The translations under genes and the position numbers were made by a program. A stretch of DNA of 64,000 nucleotides from CAVPWP01 sp963709395. GTDB taxonomy: Bacteria; Pseudomonadota; Alphaproteobacteria; Rhodobacterales; Rhodobacteraceae. The notes under the pieces were generated by a model. The model was not told the origin of the DNA. It ran no database searches and saw only the letters and a list, made by a program, of their open reading frames with translations. The stretch spans positions 1 to 64,000 of the forward strand of contig CAVPWP010000002.1 of the NCBI GenBank assembly GCA_963709395.1, in the 5' to 3' direction. This document shows, piece after piece, positions 49,396-57,504 of the stretch. The first letter of the stretch is position 1. Each line of letters starts with the position of its first letter.

Positions 49396-51042
49396 TCAGC
49401 GCTGGGAATTGCGCCAGTGGGGGTTGATCCATGGCTCGACGTTCATCGGCGGCAGGGGCGTGCGGCCCAGAATGTGATCGGCCATCTTCTCGCCGACCAT
49501 GATCGCCGGCGCGTTGAGGTTGCCGTTGGTGATGCGCGGAAAGACCGAGGTGTCGACGACGCGCAGCGCGTCGACCCCGATGACCCGGCCTTCGGGGTCG
49601 ACCACGGCCGAGGGGTCGCCCCTGTCCCCCATCTTCGCCGTGCCGCAGGGGTGATAGGCGCTTTCGGCGTGTTCGCGCACGAAGGCGTCGATGGCGTCGT
49701 CGCTGGTGACATCGGCGCCGGGCTGGATCTCGTGCTTCACGTAGGGCTTGAAGGCGTCCTGCCCGAAGATCTCGCGCGTCAGCCGGATCGCCGTGCGGAA
49801 CTCGGTCCAGTCGTCGGGGTGCGACATGTAGTTGAAGCGGATCGACGGGGCGGCGGCCGGATCGGCCGACGCCAGCCGCACCGCCCCCCGGCTTTTCGAC
49901 CGCATCGGCCCGACATGGGCCTGAAAGCCATGCCCTTCGGCCGGGGCCTTGCCGTCATAACGGACGGCGATGGGCAGGAAGTGATACTGGATATCGGGGT
50001 AGTCCACCCCGGCATCGCTGCGGATGAAACCGGTGGATTCGAAGTTGTTCGACGCCCCCACCCCCGTCCCGGTGAAAAGCCACCGCGCCCCGACCCAGGC
50101 CTTTCCCGGCAAGGGCCAGTAGCGATAAAGCGTGATCGGCTGCAAGGAGGCCATCTGGATGTAGAGCTCGAGGTGATCCTGAAGGTTCTGCCCCACCCCG
50201 GCCCGATCCGCGACCACCGCTATTCCGTGCTCGGCCAGATGTGCCCCGGGCCCGATCCCCGACAGCATCAGAAGCTTGGGCGTGTTGATCGACGAGGCCG
50301 CAAGGATCACCTCGCGCCGCGCGGTCATCGTCTCGGCCCGCCCCTTGCGCAGGATCTCGACGCCCGTGGCACGGCCCTCGCCGATCACGATGCGCTGGGC
50401 CAGGCCCCGCACCAGCGTGCAGTTGGGGCGCTTCAGCGCCGGCTTGAGATAGGCATTGGCCGCCGACCAGCGGCGTCCCTTCCACACCGTCTGCTCCATC
50501 GGGCCGAAGCCCTCCTGCTGCAGACCGTTGTAGTCCTCGGTGGTCACATAGCCGGCTTGCCGGCCAGCCTCGACGAAGGCCGAGTGCAGCGGGTTGTCGC
50601 GCGGCCCGCGCGTGACATGCAGCGGACCGTCGGCTCCTCGCACGGTCGAGGCCCCGCCGTGCCAATGCTCCATCCGCATGAAATAGGGCAGCACATCGGC
50701 ATAGCCCCAGCCCGCCGCGCCCTGGTCGCGCCAATGGTCGAAGTCGCGCGCATGACCGCGCACGAAGACCATCCCGTTGATCGAGGACGATCCCCCGATC
50801 ACCTTGCCGCGCGGACAGGCGAGGCGGCGGTTGTTCAGATGCGGCTCGGGCTCGGTGCGATACCCCCAGTCATAGCGCGCCATGTTCATCGGATAGGACA
50901 GCGCGCCCGGCATCTGGATGAAGGGTCCGAAATCCGATCCGCCATACTCCACGACGAGAACGGACCGCCCAGCCTCCGCCAGCCGATAGGCCACGGCGCA
51001 CCCGGCCGAGCCTGCCCCCACGATGACGTAATCGGCTTCCAT
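49396..51042 (-). CDS. betA: Choline dehydrogenase (GMC oxidoreductase)
   Basis: The 548-residue FAD enzyme of the GMC family has the N-terminal dinucleotide fold DYVIVGAGSAGCAVAYRL and the first GMC block PRGKVIGGSSSINGMVFVRG. The second block is ILAASSINTPKLLMLSGIGPG. The catalytic His pair lies in AYHPCGTAKMG and the C-terminal NGNLNAPAIMVGEKMADHI. It oxidises choline to betaine aldehyde at the membrane. It is 17 nt downstream of betB, so glycine betaine can be made from choline in two steps. Several related GMC enzymes oxidise other alcohols, but the length and the betB partner support choline. Confidence 0.93.
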   Translation of the reverse strand: MEADYVIVGAGSAGCAVAYRLAEAGRSVLVVEYGGSDFGPFIQMPGALSYPMNMARYDWGYRTEPEPHLNNRRLACPRGKVIGGSSSINGMVFVRGHARDFDHWRDQGAAGWGYADVLPYFMRMEHWHGGASTVRGADGPLHVTRGPRDNPLHSAFVEAGRQAGYVTTEDYNGLQQEGFGPMEQTVWKGRRWSAANAYLKPALKRPNCTLVRGLAQRIVIGEGRATGVEILRKGRAETMTARREVILAASSINTPKLLMLSGIGPGAHLAEHGIAVVADRAGVGQNLQDHLELYIQMASLQPITLYRYWPLPGKAWVGARWLFTGTGVGASNNFESTGFIRSDAGVDYPDIQYHFLPIAVRYDGKAPAEGHGFQAHVGPMRSKSRGAVRLASADPAAAPSIRFNYMSHPDDWTEFRTAIRLTREIFGQDAFKPYVKHEIQPGADVTSDDAIDAFVREHAESAYHPCGTAKMGDRGDPSAVVDPEGRVIGVDALRVVDTSVFPRITNGNLNAPAIMVGEKMADHILGRTPLPPMNVEPWINPHWRNSQR

Positions 51043-51059
51043 CCCTCACCCCCGCCCCG

Positions 51060-52511
51060 TCAATAGGGGGCGACGACATCCCCGACGGCCACATAGACCG
51101 ACTTGATCTGGCTGTAGTGGTCTAGCGCAAGGCGCGAATTCTCGCGGCCCAGACCCGACGCTTTGACACCCCCGAACGGCGCTTCGACCGGGGTCAGGTT
51201 GTACGTATTGATCCAGCAGGTCCCGGCCTGAAGCCGCGCCACGACGCGGTGCGCGCGGGCCAGATCGCTGGTGAAGACCCCGGCCGACAGCCCGTACTCC
51301 GTGGCGTTGGCGCGGGCGATCACCTCGGCCTCGCCCGCAAAGCGCAGCACGCTCATGACCGGGCCGAAGATCTCCTCGCGCGCGATGGTCATGGCGTCGG
51401 TCACATCGGCAAAGACGGTGGGTTCGATCCAGAAGCCCGCCCGCTCGATGCGCTTGCCGCCGGTGACAAGCCGCGCGCCTTCGGCCCTGGCGGCCTCGAT
51501 ATAGCCCATGACGATTTCACATTGCCGCTCAGATACCTGCGGGCCGTAGTTTACGCTCTCATCCATCGGATCGCCGATCACGACGCCCGTCAGGCGGTCG
51601 GACAGACGGGCAAGGAAAGCGTCGTAAAGCGCCTCCTGCACGAAGACGCGCGTGCCGTTCGAGCAGACCTGCCCGGAGGAATAGAAATTGCCGTTGATCG
51701 CCGCACTGACCGCGTTCTCGAGATCGGCGTCATCGAAGACGATCAGCGGCGACTTGCCGCCCAGTTCCATCGTGACATGCTTCATGCCCGCGGCGGCGGC
51801 GGCATAGACCTTGCGCCCCGTGGGCACCGACCCGGTGAGCGAGACTTTGGCGATGCGCGGATCGGTCGCCAGTGCCGCGCCCACGTCGCCCAGCCCCTGC
51901 ACCACGTTGAAGAGCCCCGCGGGCGCCCCGGCCTCGACCAGGATTTCCGCCAGTTTCAGGGCGCTGAGCGGTGTCACTTCAGACGGCTTGAAGACCATCG
52001 CGTTGCCGCAGGCCAGTGCCGGGGCGGACTTCCAGCTCGCGATCTGGATCGGATAGTTCCACGCGCCGATTCCGGCGCAGACGCCCAGCGGTTCGCGACG
52101 GGTATAGACGAAATCCTCGCCCAGCGGGATGTGGCTGCCGGTGTCGCCCGCGATGATGCCGCCGAAATACTCAAGGCAATCGGCCCCGCTGGCGGCATCG
52201 GCCACGAGCGTTTCCTGCAGGGGCTTGCCGGTGTCGAGGGTTTCGAGCTCGCTCAGCGCGCGGTTCCGTTCGCGCAGGATCTCGGCCGCGCGGCGCAGGA
52301 CGCGCCCCCGCGCGGCGGGCGTCTGGGCGGCCCATGCGACCTGCGCGGCGGCCGCCGAGCTGATGGCCGCGTCGACCACGGCGGGGGTCGCGGAATGGAC
52401 ACGGGCGATCACCTCGCCCGTCGCGGGGTAGACCACGTCGATGGCCGCGCCGGCAGCATCCTCGACATAAGCCCCGTTCACGAAATGGCTGGCGGGCGGC
52501 TGGGCGCGCAT
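51060..52511 (-). CDS. betB: Betaine-aldehyde dehydrogenase
   Basis: The 483-residue NAD(P)-dependent aldehyde dehydrogenase has GAWNYPIQIASWKSAPALACGN (cofactor site), the general base Glu in MELGGKSPLIVFDDAD and the nucleophilic Cys in FYSSGQVCSNGTRVFV. FGPVMSVLRF is in the C-terminal part. It turns betaine aldehyde into glycine betaine, an osmoprotectant and methyl donor. I chose ATG 52511, which begins MRAQPPASHFVNG and is preceded by AAGGAATA; an upstream start would add unrelated residues. betA follows. No betI or betC lies in the window, but der lies 72 nt upstream on the same strand. Confidence 0.94.
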   Translation of the reverse strand: MRAQPPASHFVNGAYVEDAAGAAIDVVYPATGEVIARVHSATPAVVDAAISSAAAAQVAWAAQTPAARGRVLRRAAEILRERNRALSELETLDTGKPLQETLVADAASGADCLEYFGGIIAGDTGSHIPLGEDFVYTRREPLGVCAGIGAWNYPIQIASWKSAPALACGNAMVFKPSEVTPLSALKLAEILVEAGAPAGLFNVVQGLGDVGAALATDPRIAKVSLTGSVPTGRKVYAAAAAGMKHVTMELGGKSPLIVFDDADLENAVSAAINGNFYSSGQVCSNGTRVFVQEALYDAFLARLSDRLTGVVIGDPMDESVNYGPQVSERQCEIVMGYIEAARAEGARLVTGGKRIERAGFWIEPTVFADVTDAMTIAREEIFGPVMSVLRFAGEAEVIARANATEYGLSAGVFTSDLARAHRVVARLQAGTCWINTYNLTPVEAPFGGVKASGLGRENSRLALDHYSQIKSVYVAVGDVVAPY

Positions 52512-52583
52512 GGCGGTATTCCTTCTTTGTCGTCGCGCCCCGTCAGTCTTGGCCGGAAACCCCGGCCCCGGCAAGCGCGCGCG

Positions 52584-54044
52584 TCACTCCCACGTCTTGC
52601 CCTTGAGGTGCTTGCGCAGCCGCGAGGGCGTGGACTTCTTGCGATCCTTGTAGGGGTTCTGGTCAGCCTGGCTGCGCATGGTCAGCCGGACCGGCGTGCC
52701 GGGCATGTCGAAACTGTCGCGCAACCCGTTGACAAGGTAGCGGGAATAACTCTCGGGAAGGTTTTCCGGGTTCGAGCACATCACCACGAATCCGGGCGGC
52801 CGCGTCTTCACCTGGGTCATGTAGCGCAGCTTGATCCGCCGGCCCGCGGGTGCGGGGGGCGGATGCTGGGCCACCATCTCGGCCAGCCAGCGGTTCAGCG
52901 GCGAGGTCGGCACGCGCCGGTTCCAGACCTCGTAGGCACGCATCACCGCATCATGGAGCTTGTCGAGCCCCTTGCCGGTCAGGGCCGACACGGTCACCAG
53001 CGGCGCGCCGCGCAACTGCGGCAGAAGCCGTTCGAAGGCTTCGCGCATCTCGCGCAGCTTGGCCTGCTTTTCGGTCTCGACGTCCCACTTGTTGACCGCG
53101 ATCACCACCGCGCGCCCCTCGCGTTCGGCCAGGTCGGCGATGCGCAGATCCTGCTGCTCGAAGGGGATCGCGGCGTCGAGAAGCAGGATCACGACCTCGG
53201 CGAACTTGACCGCGCGCAGCCCGTCGCCCACCGACAGTTTCTCGACCTTGTCCTGGATTCGCGCCTTCTTGCGCATGCCTGCGGTGTCGAAGATCCGCAC
53301 CGGCGTTCCGTTCCAGTCCATCCGCACAGAAATCGCGTCCCGGGTGATCCCGGCCTCGGGTCCGGTCAGAAGCCGGTCCTCGCCGAGGATGCGGTTCACA
53401 AGGGTCGACTTGCCCGCGTTCGGACGCCCGATCACGGCGATCTGCATCGGCTTTTCCGCCGTGGGTACGCGCGGACCGGCGTCGATGTCCTCGTCCCCGT
53501 CCAGCGTGACATCCGTGTCGGGCATGTCGTCCTCGGCCTGCGCCTCGGCCGCTTCGACCAGCGGGCGCAGGATCGACATGAGCTCGCCCATCCCCTCGCC
53601 ATGTTCGGCCGAGAGGCGCAGAGGCTCGCCAAGGCCAAGCGAATAGGCATCGATCACACCGGCATCGGCGGCACGGCCCTCGGCCTTGTTTGCGGCCAGG
53701 ATGACATGGGCAGAGCGCTTTCGCAGGATGTCCGCGAAGATCTCGTCAGCCGGCAGGACCCCGGCGCGGGCGTCGATCACGAAGATGCAGGCATCGGCCA
53801 TGTCGACCGCACGCTCGGTCAGTTTGCGCATCCGGCCCTGCAGGCTTTCATCGGTCGCCTCTTCCAGACCGGCGGTGTCGATCACGGTGAACCGCAGATC
53901 GCCCAGCCGCGCGGCGCCTTCGCGCAGGTCGCGCGTCACGCCGGGCTGGTCGTCGACCAGCGCAAGCCGCCGCCCGACAAGGCGGTTGAACAGCGTGGAC
54001 TTGCCCACGTTGGGCCGTCCGACAATGGCAAGGGTAAAGCTCAT
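52584..54044 (-). CDS. der: Ribosome-associated GTPase Der (EngA)
   Basis: The 486-residue protein has two tandem GTPase domains. G1 motifs are GRPNVGKSTLFN and GRPNAGKSTLVN; DTAG occurs in both, and NKAEG and NKWDVE give the base-recognition motifs. A KH-like C-terminal domain (RIKLRYMTQVKTRPPGFVVMCS) follows. Der is essential for 50S subunit maturation. It is last in the yfgM-bamB-der arrangement, 49 nt after bamB. The acidic linker between the G domains (PDTDVTLDGDEDID) is longer than in Escherichia coli. Start at ATG 54044. Confidence 0.96.
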   Translation of the reverse strand: MSFTLAIVGRPNVGKSTLFNRLVGRRLALVDDQPGVTRDLREGAARLGDLRFTVIDTAGLEEATDESLQGRMRKLTERAVDMADACIFVIDARAGVLPADEIFADILRKRSAHVILAANKAEGRAADAGVIDAYSLGLGEPLRLSAEHGEGMGELMSILRPLVEAAEAQAEDDMPDTDVTLDGDEDIDAGPRVPTAEKPMQIAVIGRPNAGKSTLVNRILGEDRLLTGPEAGITRDAISVRMDWNGTPVRIFDTAGMRKKARIQDKVEKLSVGDGLRAVKFAEVVILLLDAAIPFEQQDLRIADLAEREGRAVVIAVNKWDVETEKQAKLREMREAFERLLPQLRGAPLVTVSALTGKGLDKLHDAVMRAYEVWNRRVPTSPLNRWLAEMVAQHPPPAPAGRRIKLRYMTQVKTRPPGFVVMCSNPENLPESYSRYLVNGLRDSFDMPGTPVRLTMRSQADQNPYKDRKKSTPSRLRKHLKGKTWE

Positions 54045-54093
54045 TGGGCGCGCCTTAGCGATTCGGAAGCGAGGCTTCTACACCGCCAATCCC

Positions 54094-55449
54094 CTACCGG
54101 AAAGCGTTAAGCTGGCCGCTTTCGGTGACGAGGTAGAGCGTGCCGCCCGCCACGACCGGAGGACGCGCCGCGCCTTCGGGAAGCTGCGTGATCGACAAGA
54201 GGCTGCCATCGACCGGGCTGAAGCCGCGGATCAGACCATCGTCGGAGGCGATGTAGAGCCGTCCGCCGGCAAGGACCGGGCCGTAGTGGACATAGACGTC
54301 GCGCAGGCGGCGGGCGCGGCGCACCGGCTCGAAGAACGGCAATTCGACGCCCCAGATGCGCTCGCCCGTGTTTGCGTCGAGGCGCAGAAGCTCGTTGCGA
54401 TCCGACACCAGGAAGACCGACCCGCCCTCGACCCAGACCGGGCCGAAGGCGCCCTCCTCTGCGGTCCAGATGCGGGCCCCGTTCGCGGTCTCGACCGCCA
54501 CCGTGCGTCCCGAGGTGTTGCCCATGTAGACGCGCCCGCCCGCGATCACCGGATCACCGCCGATGTCGAGGATACGCGCGAAGACCGGCCCGATCCGCTG
54601 CCCGGCCAGAGAGGTGCTCCACTGGGGCGCGCCGTCGGCCAGTGCCAGCGACGTGATCTGGCCAGACGAGAACGGCAGGATCACCCGGCCATCGGCCACG
54701 GCGGGCGCGGTGCCGCCGACGATGCCCGACTGGCTGCGCGCGCCGGGCGTCTGCCAGCGCACCCGGCCGGTGGCGACATCGACGCCCCAGGCGCGGCTGT
54801 CGCGGGTGACCAGCGTGACCACCCCGTTCGAGACTGTGGGCGCCCCGGACGCGACCGAGTCGAGTTCCTGCACCCAGACGGTCCGGCCGGTGGCGGCATC
54901 GAGCGCATGAAGCTGACCGAAGGCGGTCGTGACGAAAAGCTGGTTCCCCGCGACCGCAAGCCCCCCGCCCGAGGCATCTTCGGGATTGTCGCCGGGCCGC
55001 GTCAGGTCGCGCGTCCACAGGATCTGCCCGTTCGTTGCAAGCGCGGTCACCCGCGCCTGTGAATCAAGTGTGAAGATCTGCCCGCCCTGCACCACCGGGT
55101 CGGCGACAAGGCGATGACGGCGGTTGTTGCCCTCGCCGATGTCCTGCGACCAGACCAGCGACAGGTTCGTCCCAAGCGCGGGTTGTGGAACCCGGTGGGC
55201 GGCCGATCCGGCCTTGTGCGTCCAGTTGGCATTCACCACCGGTGCTGGCAGCGAGATCGGGGCGGAGCGGTTCGCCGGCGCGGCACCGACCGCGACTGTT
55301 GAGGTGTCGGTCGGGTCGAGGGGCACGGAAAGATCGGCGCGCAGGTCAAGCCGTTCGCCCGCCAGCCGCTCCTCGTCTTCGCCGCAGCCGACGAGGACGC
55401 CCCCCGCCAAGGCCAGCGCCAGGAGTCTGATGCCAAGAAACCGGGTCAC
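54094..55449 (-). CDS. bamB: Outer-membrane assembly lipoprotein BamB (PQQ-like beta-propeller)
   Basis: The 451-residue lipoprotein has signal and lipobox ALAGGVLVGCGED with Cys as lipid anchor. It has an eight-bladed propeller with repeats such as GQILWTRDL, GRTVWVQEL, GRVRWQTPG and GARIWTAEE. BamB helps BamA fold outer-membrane beta barrels. I chose the GTG at 55449, 7 nt after GGGAGGG, because it gives a normal lipoprotein signal; the frame remains open upstream but lacks signal features. It lies between yfgM (25 nt upstream) and der, as in many proteobacteria. Confidence 0.9.
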   Translation of the reverse strand: MTRFLGIRLLALALAGGVLVGCGEDEERLAGERLDLRADLSVPLDPTDTSTVAVGAAPANRSAPISLPAPVVNANWTHKAGSAAHRVPQPALGTNLSLVWSQDIGEGNNRRHRLVADPVVQGGQIFTLDSQARVTALATNGQILWTRDLTRPGDNPEDASGGGLAVAGNQLFVTTAFGQLHALDAATGRTVWVQELDSVASGAPTVSNGVVTLVTRDSRAWGVDVATGRVRWQTPGARSQSGIVGGTAPAVADGRVILPFSSGQITSLALADGAPQWSTSLAGQRIGPVFARILDIGGDPVIAGGRVYMGNTSGRTVAVETANGARIWTAEEGAFGPVWVEGGSVFLVSDRNELLRLDANTGERIWGVELPFFEPVRRARRLRDVYVHYGPVLAGGRLYIASDDGLIRGFSPVDGSLLSITQLPEGAARPPVVAGGTLYLVTESGQLNAFR

Positions 55450-55474
55450 GCGCCCTCCCGTCGACACGACGATC

Positions 55475-56134
55475 TCAGGCGCCGTCCGACGCGCCGCCAA
55501 GCACCACGATCAACTGCGACGCGCGGTTGCGCAAGCCCTGGCTTGCGCCGCTATCGCCCGCGATCTCGTTCAGCCGTGCCAGCGCCGCATCGGTATCGCC
55601 ACGGTCGATCTCGGCCAGGGCGATCTGCTCGAGCGCCAGAAGGCGGTAGGGGGCGCCGGCCAGCGCCAGGCCCTGAAGCCGCGCAATGCGGTCCTCGGGG
55701 GTCAGCGTGCGGCCGCCGATCATCACCGCCTTCAGCGCCGCGAGGTCACGGTAGACCGGCGCGATGCCCGGTGCCGCGGCCACGGCATCGAGGTCGGCCA
55801 CCGCCGCGGCCACATCGCCCGACTGCCGGTCGGTGTCGGCGATCAGAAGCCCCACAAGTGCGGCCATGTCGGGGTTCCCGCCGGTATCGATCGTCTCCAG
55901 AGCGCCCCGTCGGGCCTGCGGATCCTCGGCCTCGAGCGCGGCGAGCATCGCATTCCCCAGCGCCTCGGCCTGCGACCGTTCCGTCGCCTTGCGCCATTCG
56001 TTCCAGGCGGCGCCGCCGACGATGAGCACCACCAGGAGGATCGCGATCCAGCCGTAGCGGCGCATCATCGCGAAAAGGCGGTCCTTGCGAACCTCTTCCG
56101 TCACCTCTTCGATGAAGCTGTCCTGATTGGCCAC
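55475..56134 (-). CDS. YfgM-like membrane-anchored TPR protein
   Basis: The 219-residue protein has a cytosolic N terminus with FIEEVTEEVRKDRLFAMMRRYGW, one membrane helix (IAILLVVLIVGGAAW) and a periplasmic tail of short helical repeats. The tail includes DPQARRGALETIDTGG and ALEQIALAEIDRGDTDAALARL. Its partner genes bamB and der follow directly, which is the conserved yfgM-bamB-der order. YfgM interacts with the SecYEG translocon and periplasmic chaperones in Escherichia coli. It is the first gene of the operon. Confidence 0.88.
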   Translation of the reverse strand: MANQDSFIEEVTEEVRKDRLFAMMRRYGWIAILLVVLIVGGAAWNEWRKATERSQAEALGNAMLAALEAEDPQARRGALETIDTGGNPDMAALVGLLIADTDRQSGDVAAAVADLDAVAAAPGIAPVYRDLAALKAVMIGGRTLTPEDRIARLQGLALAGAPYRLLALEQIALAEIDRGDTDAALARLNEIAGDSGASQGLRNRASQLIVVLGGASDGA

Positions 56135-56263
56135 GCCGCGTCCCTTCTTTCGTTTCGAGGCACGTCATATCGCCCTGCGCACCCGGTTGCAAAGGGACTT
56201 CTGATCGGGTTCCGGCCGAGAGCCAGCCCCGCCTTGCGCCCGGGCACGAAAATCATTAATCTG

Positions 56264-56275
56264 AACCGAACGGTT
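56264..56275 (+). promoter_or_regulatory. Palindromic operator upstream of the RND efflux genes
   Basis: AACCG-AA-CGGTT is a perfect 5-bp inverted repeat with a 2-nt centre, 75 nt upstream of the adaptor start. It lies in an AT-rich stretch with TTAAT-like boxes suitable for a promoter. Such repeats are typical TetR-family sites at RND efflux operons. No TetR gene lies adjacent. Confidence 0.45.
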
Positions 56276-56349
56276 TAGCGTATAGCTTGATAGAAATACT
56301 TGCCACGGCGCCCCGCGCGACCGGCTGCCATAGAAAACGAGACAAAACG

Positions 56350-57504
56350 ATGCGTCTGTTTCCCATTCTGACCGCCTTGGTGGTGGTCGCCGTCCTGTAT
56401 CTGCTTGTCTTCGAACGCGATCGGCTGTCGGGGATTGCCGGTATCGCCCCGTCCGAGACCGCCGAGGTGACCGAGCACAGCGACACGATCTCCGAGGCTT
56501 CGTCGCGTGCAGGCGAGAACACCGTGCAGGTCGTCGCCATGCGATCGGCGTCTCAGGTGATCGACAGCGCGGTCGTGGTGCGTGGCCGGACCGAGGCTGC
56601 GCGCGCGCTCGACGTGCGCTCCGAGACCAGCGGCCTTGTCATCTCGGAACCCCTGCGCAAGGGCACCGAGGTCGTCGCGGATCAGTTGCTGTGCCGGCTT
56701 GACGTCGGCACGCGCGAAGCCGCGCTGGCCGAAGCCGAAAGCCGCCTGGCGGAAGCCCGCGCCCGTCAGGCCGACGCCGAGATCAACCTGCGCGCCGCCT
56801 CGCGCCTGAGCGAAGGCGGTTTTGCCTCGGAAACCCGTCTGACCGGGGCCGAGGCGGCCGCCGAATCGGCCCGCGCCGGCGTGCGCTCTGCCGAAGCCGG
56901 CGTGGCCTCGGCCCGCAAGGAGATCGAGCGGACCGAGATCCGCGCACCGTTCGAGGGCCTGCTCGAAACCGACACGGCCGAGCTTGGCGCCCTGCTCCAG
57001 CCCGGCGGCATCTGCGCCACGGTGATCCAGCTCGACCCGATCAAGCTTGTGGGCTTCGTCCCCGAGGTGGATGTCGATCGCATCGAAGTGGGCGCCCCCG
57101 CCGGCGCCCGTCTGGCCACCGGGCGCGAGGTGCTGGGCGAGGTGACGTTCCTGTCGCGCTCGGCGGACGAGGCCACGCGCACCTTCCGTGTCGAGGTCGA
57201 GGCGCCCAACGCGGACCTGTCGATCCGCGATGGCCAGACCGCCGAGATCTTCATCTCGTCGGATGGCGAGACGGCGCATCTGGTGCCGCAGTCGGCGCTG
57301 ACGCTGAACGACGAAGGCCGGCTTGGCGTGCGCCTTGTCGTCGATGCCGCCGCCGCCTTCGCGCCGGTATCGGTCGTGCGTGACACGCAACAGGGGATCT
57401 GGGTGACCGGTCTCGACGATGACGTCTCGGTGATCGTGGTCGGGCAGGAGTTCGTGACGGACGGTGTGCCGGTCGAGGTGACCCTGAGGGAGGACGCGCA
57501 ATGA
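56350..57504 (+). CDS. RND efflux membrane-fusion (adaptor) protein, HlyD family
   Basis: The 384-residue protein has an N-terminal membrane anchor (LFPILTALVVVAVLYLLVF). Then come a lipoyl half-motif (VRSETSGLVISEPLRKGTEV), a coiled-coil hairpin rich in Ala/Glu/Arg (EAALAEAESRLAEARARQAD) and a second lipoyl half (EIRAPFEGLLETDTAELGALL). Beta-barrel and membrane-proximal domains complete it. It joins the inner-membrane pump to an outer-membrane channel. I chose ATG 56350, since upstream in-frame codons lack homology. The stop overlaps the pump gene by 4 nt. No TolC-like gene lies in the window. Confidence 0.93.
   Translation: MRLFPILTALVVVAVLYLLVFERDRLSGIAGIAPSETAEVTEHSDTISEASSRAGENTVQVVAMRSASQVIDSAVVVRGRTEAARALDVRSETSGLVISEPLRKGTEVVADQLLCRLDVGTREAALAEAESRLAEARARQADAEINLRAASRLSEGGFASETRLTGAEAAAESARAGVRSAEAGVASARKEIERTEIRAPFEGLLETDTAELGALLQPGGICATVIQLDPIKLVGFVPEVDVDRIEVGAPAGARLATGREVLGEVTFLSRSADEATRTFRVEVEAPNADLSIRDGQTAEIFISSDGETAHLVPQSALTLNDEGRLGVRLVVDAAAAFAPVSVVRDTQQGIWVTGLDDDVSVIVVGQEFVTDGVPVEVTLREDAQ

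Noticed and set aside
51249..54110. 953-codon plus-strand frame opposite betB and der
   Set aside because: Antisense to two well-defined genes and without any family pattern.
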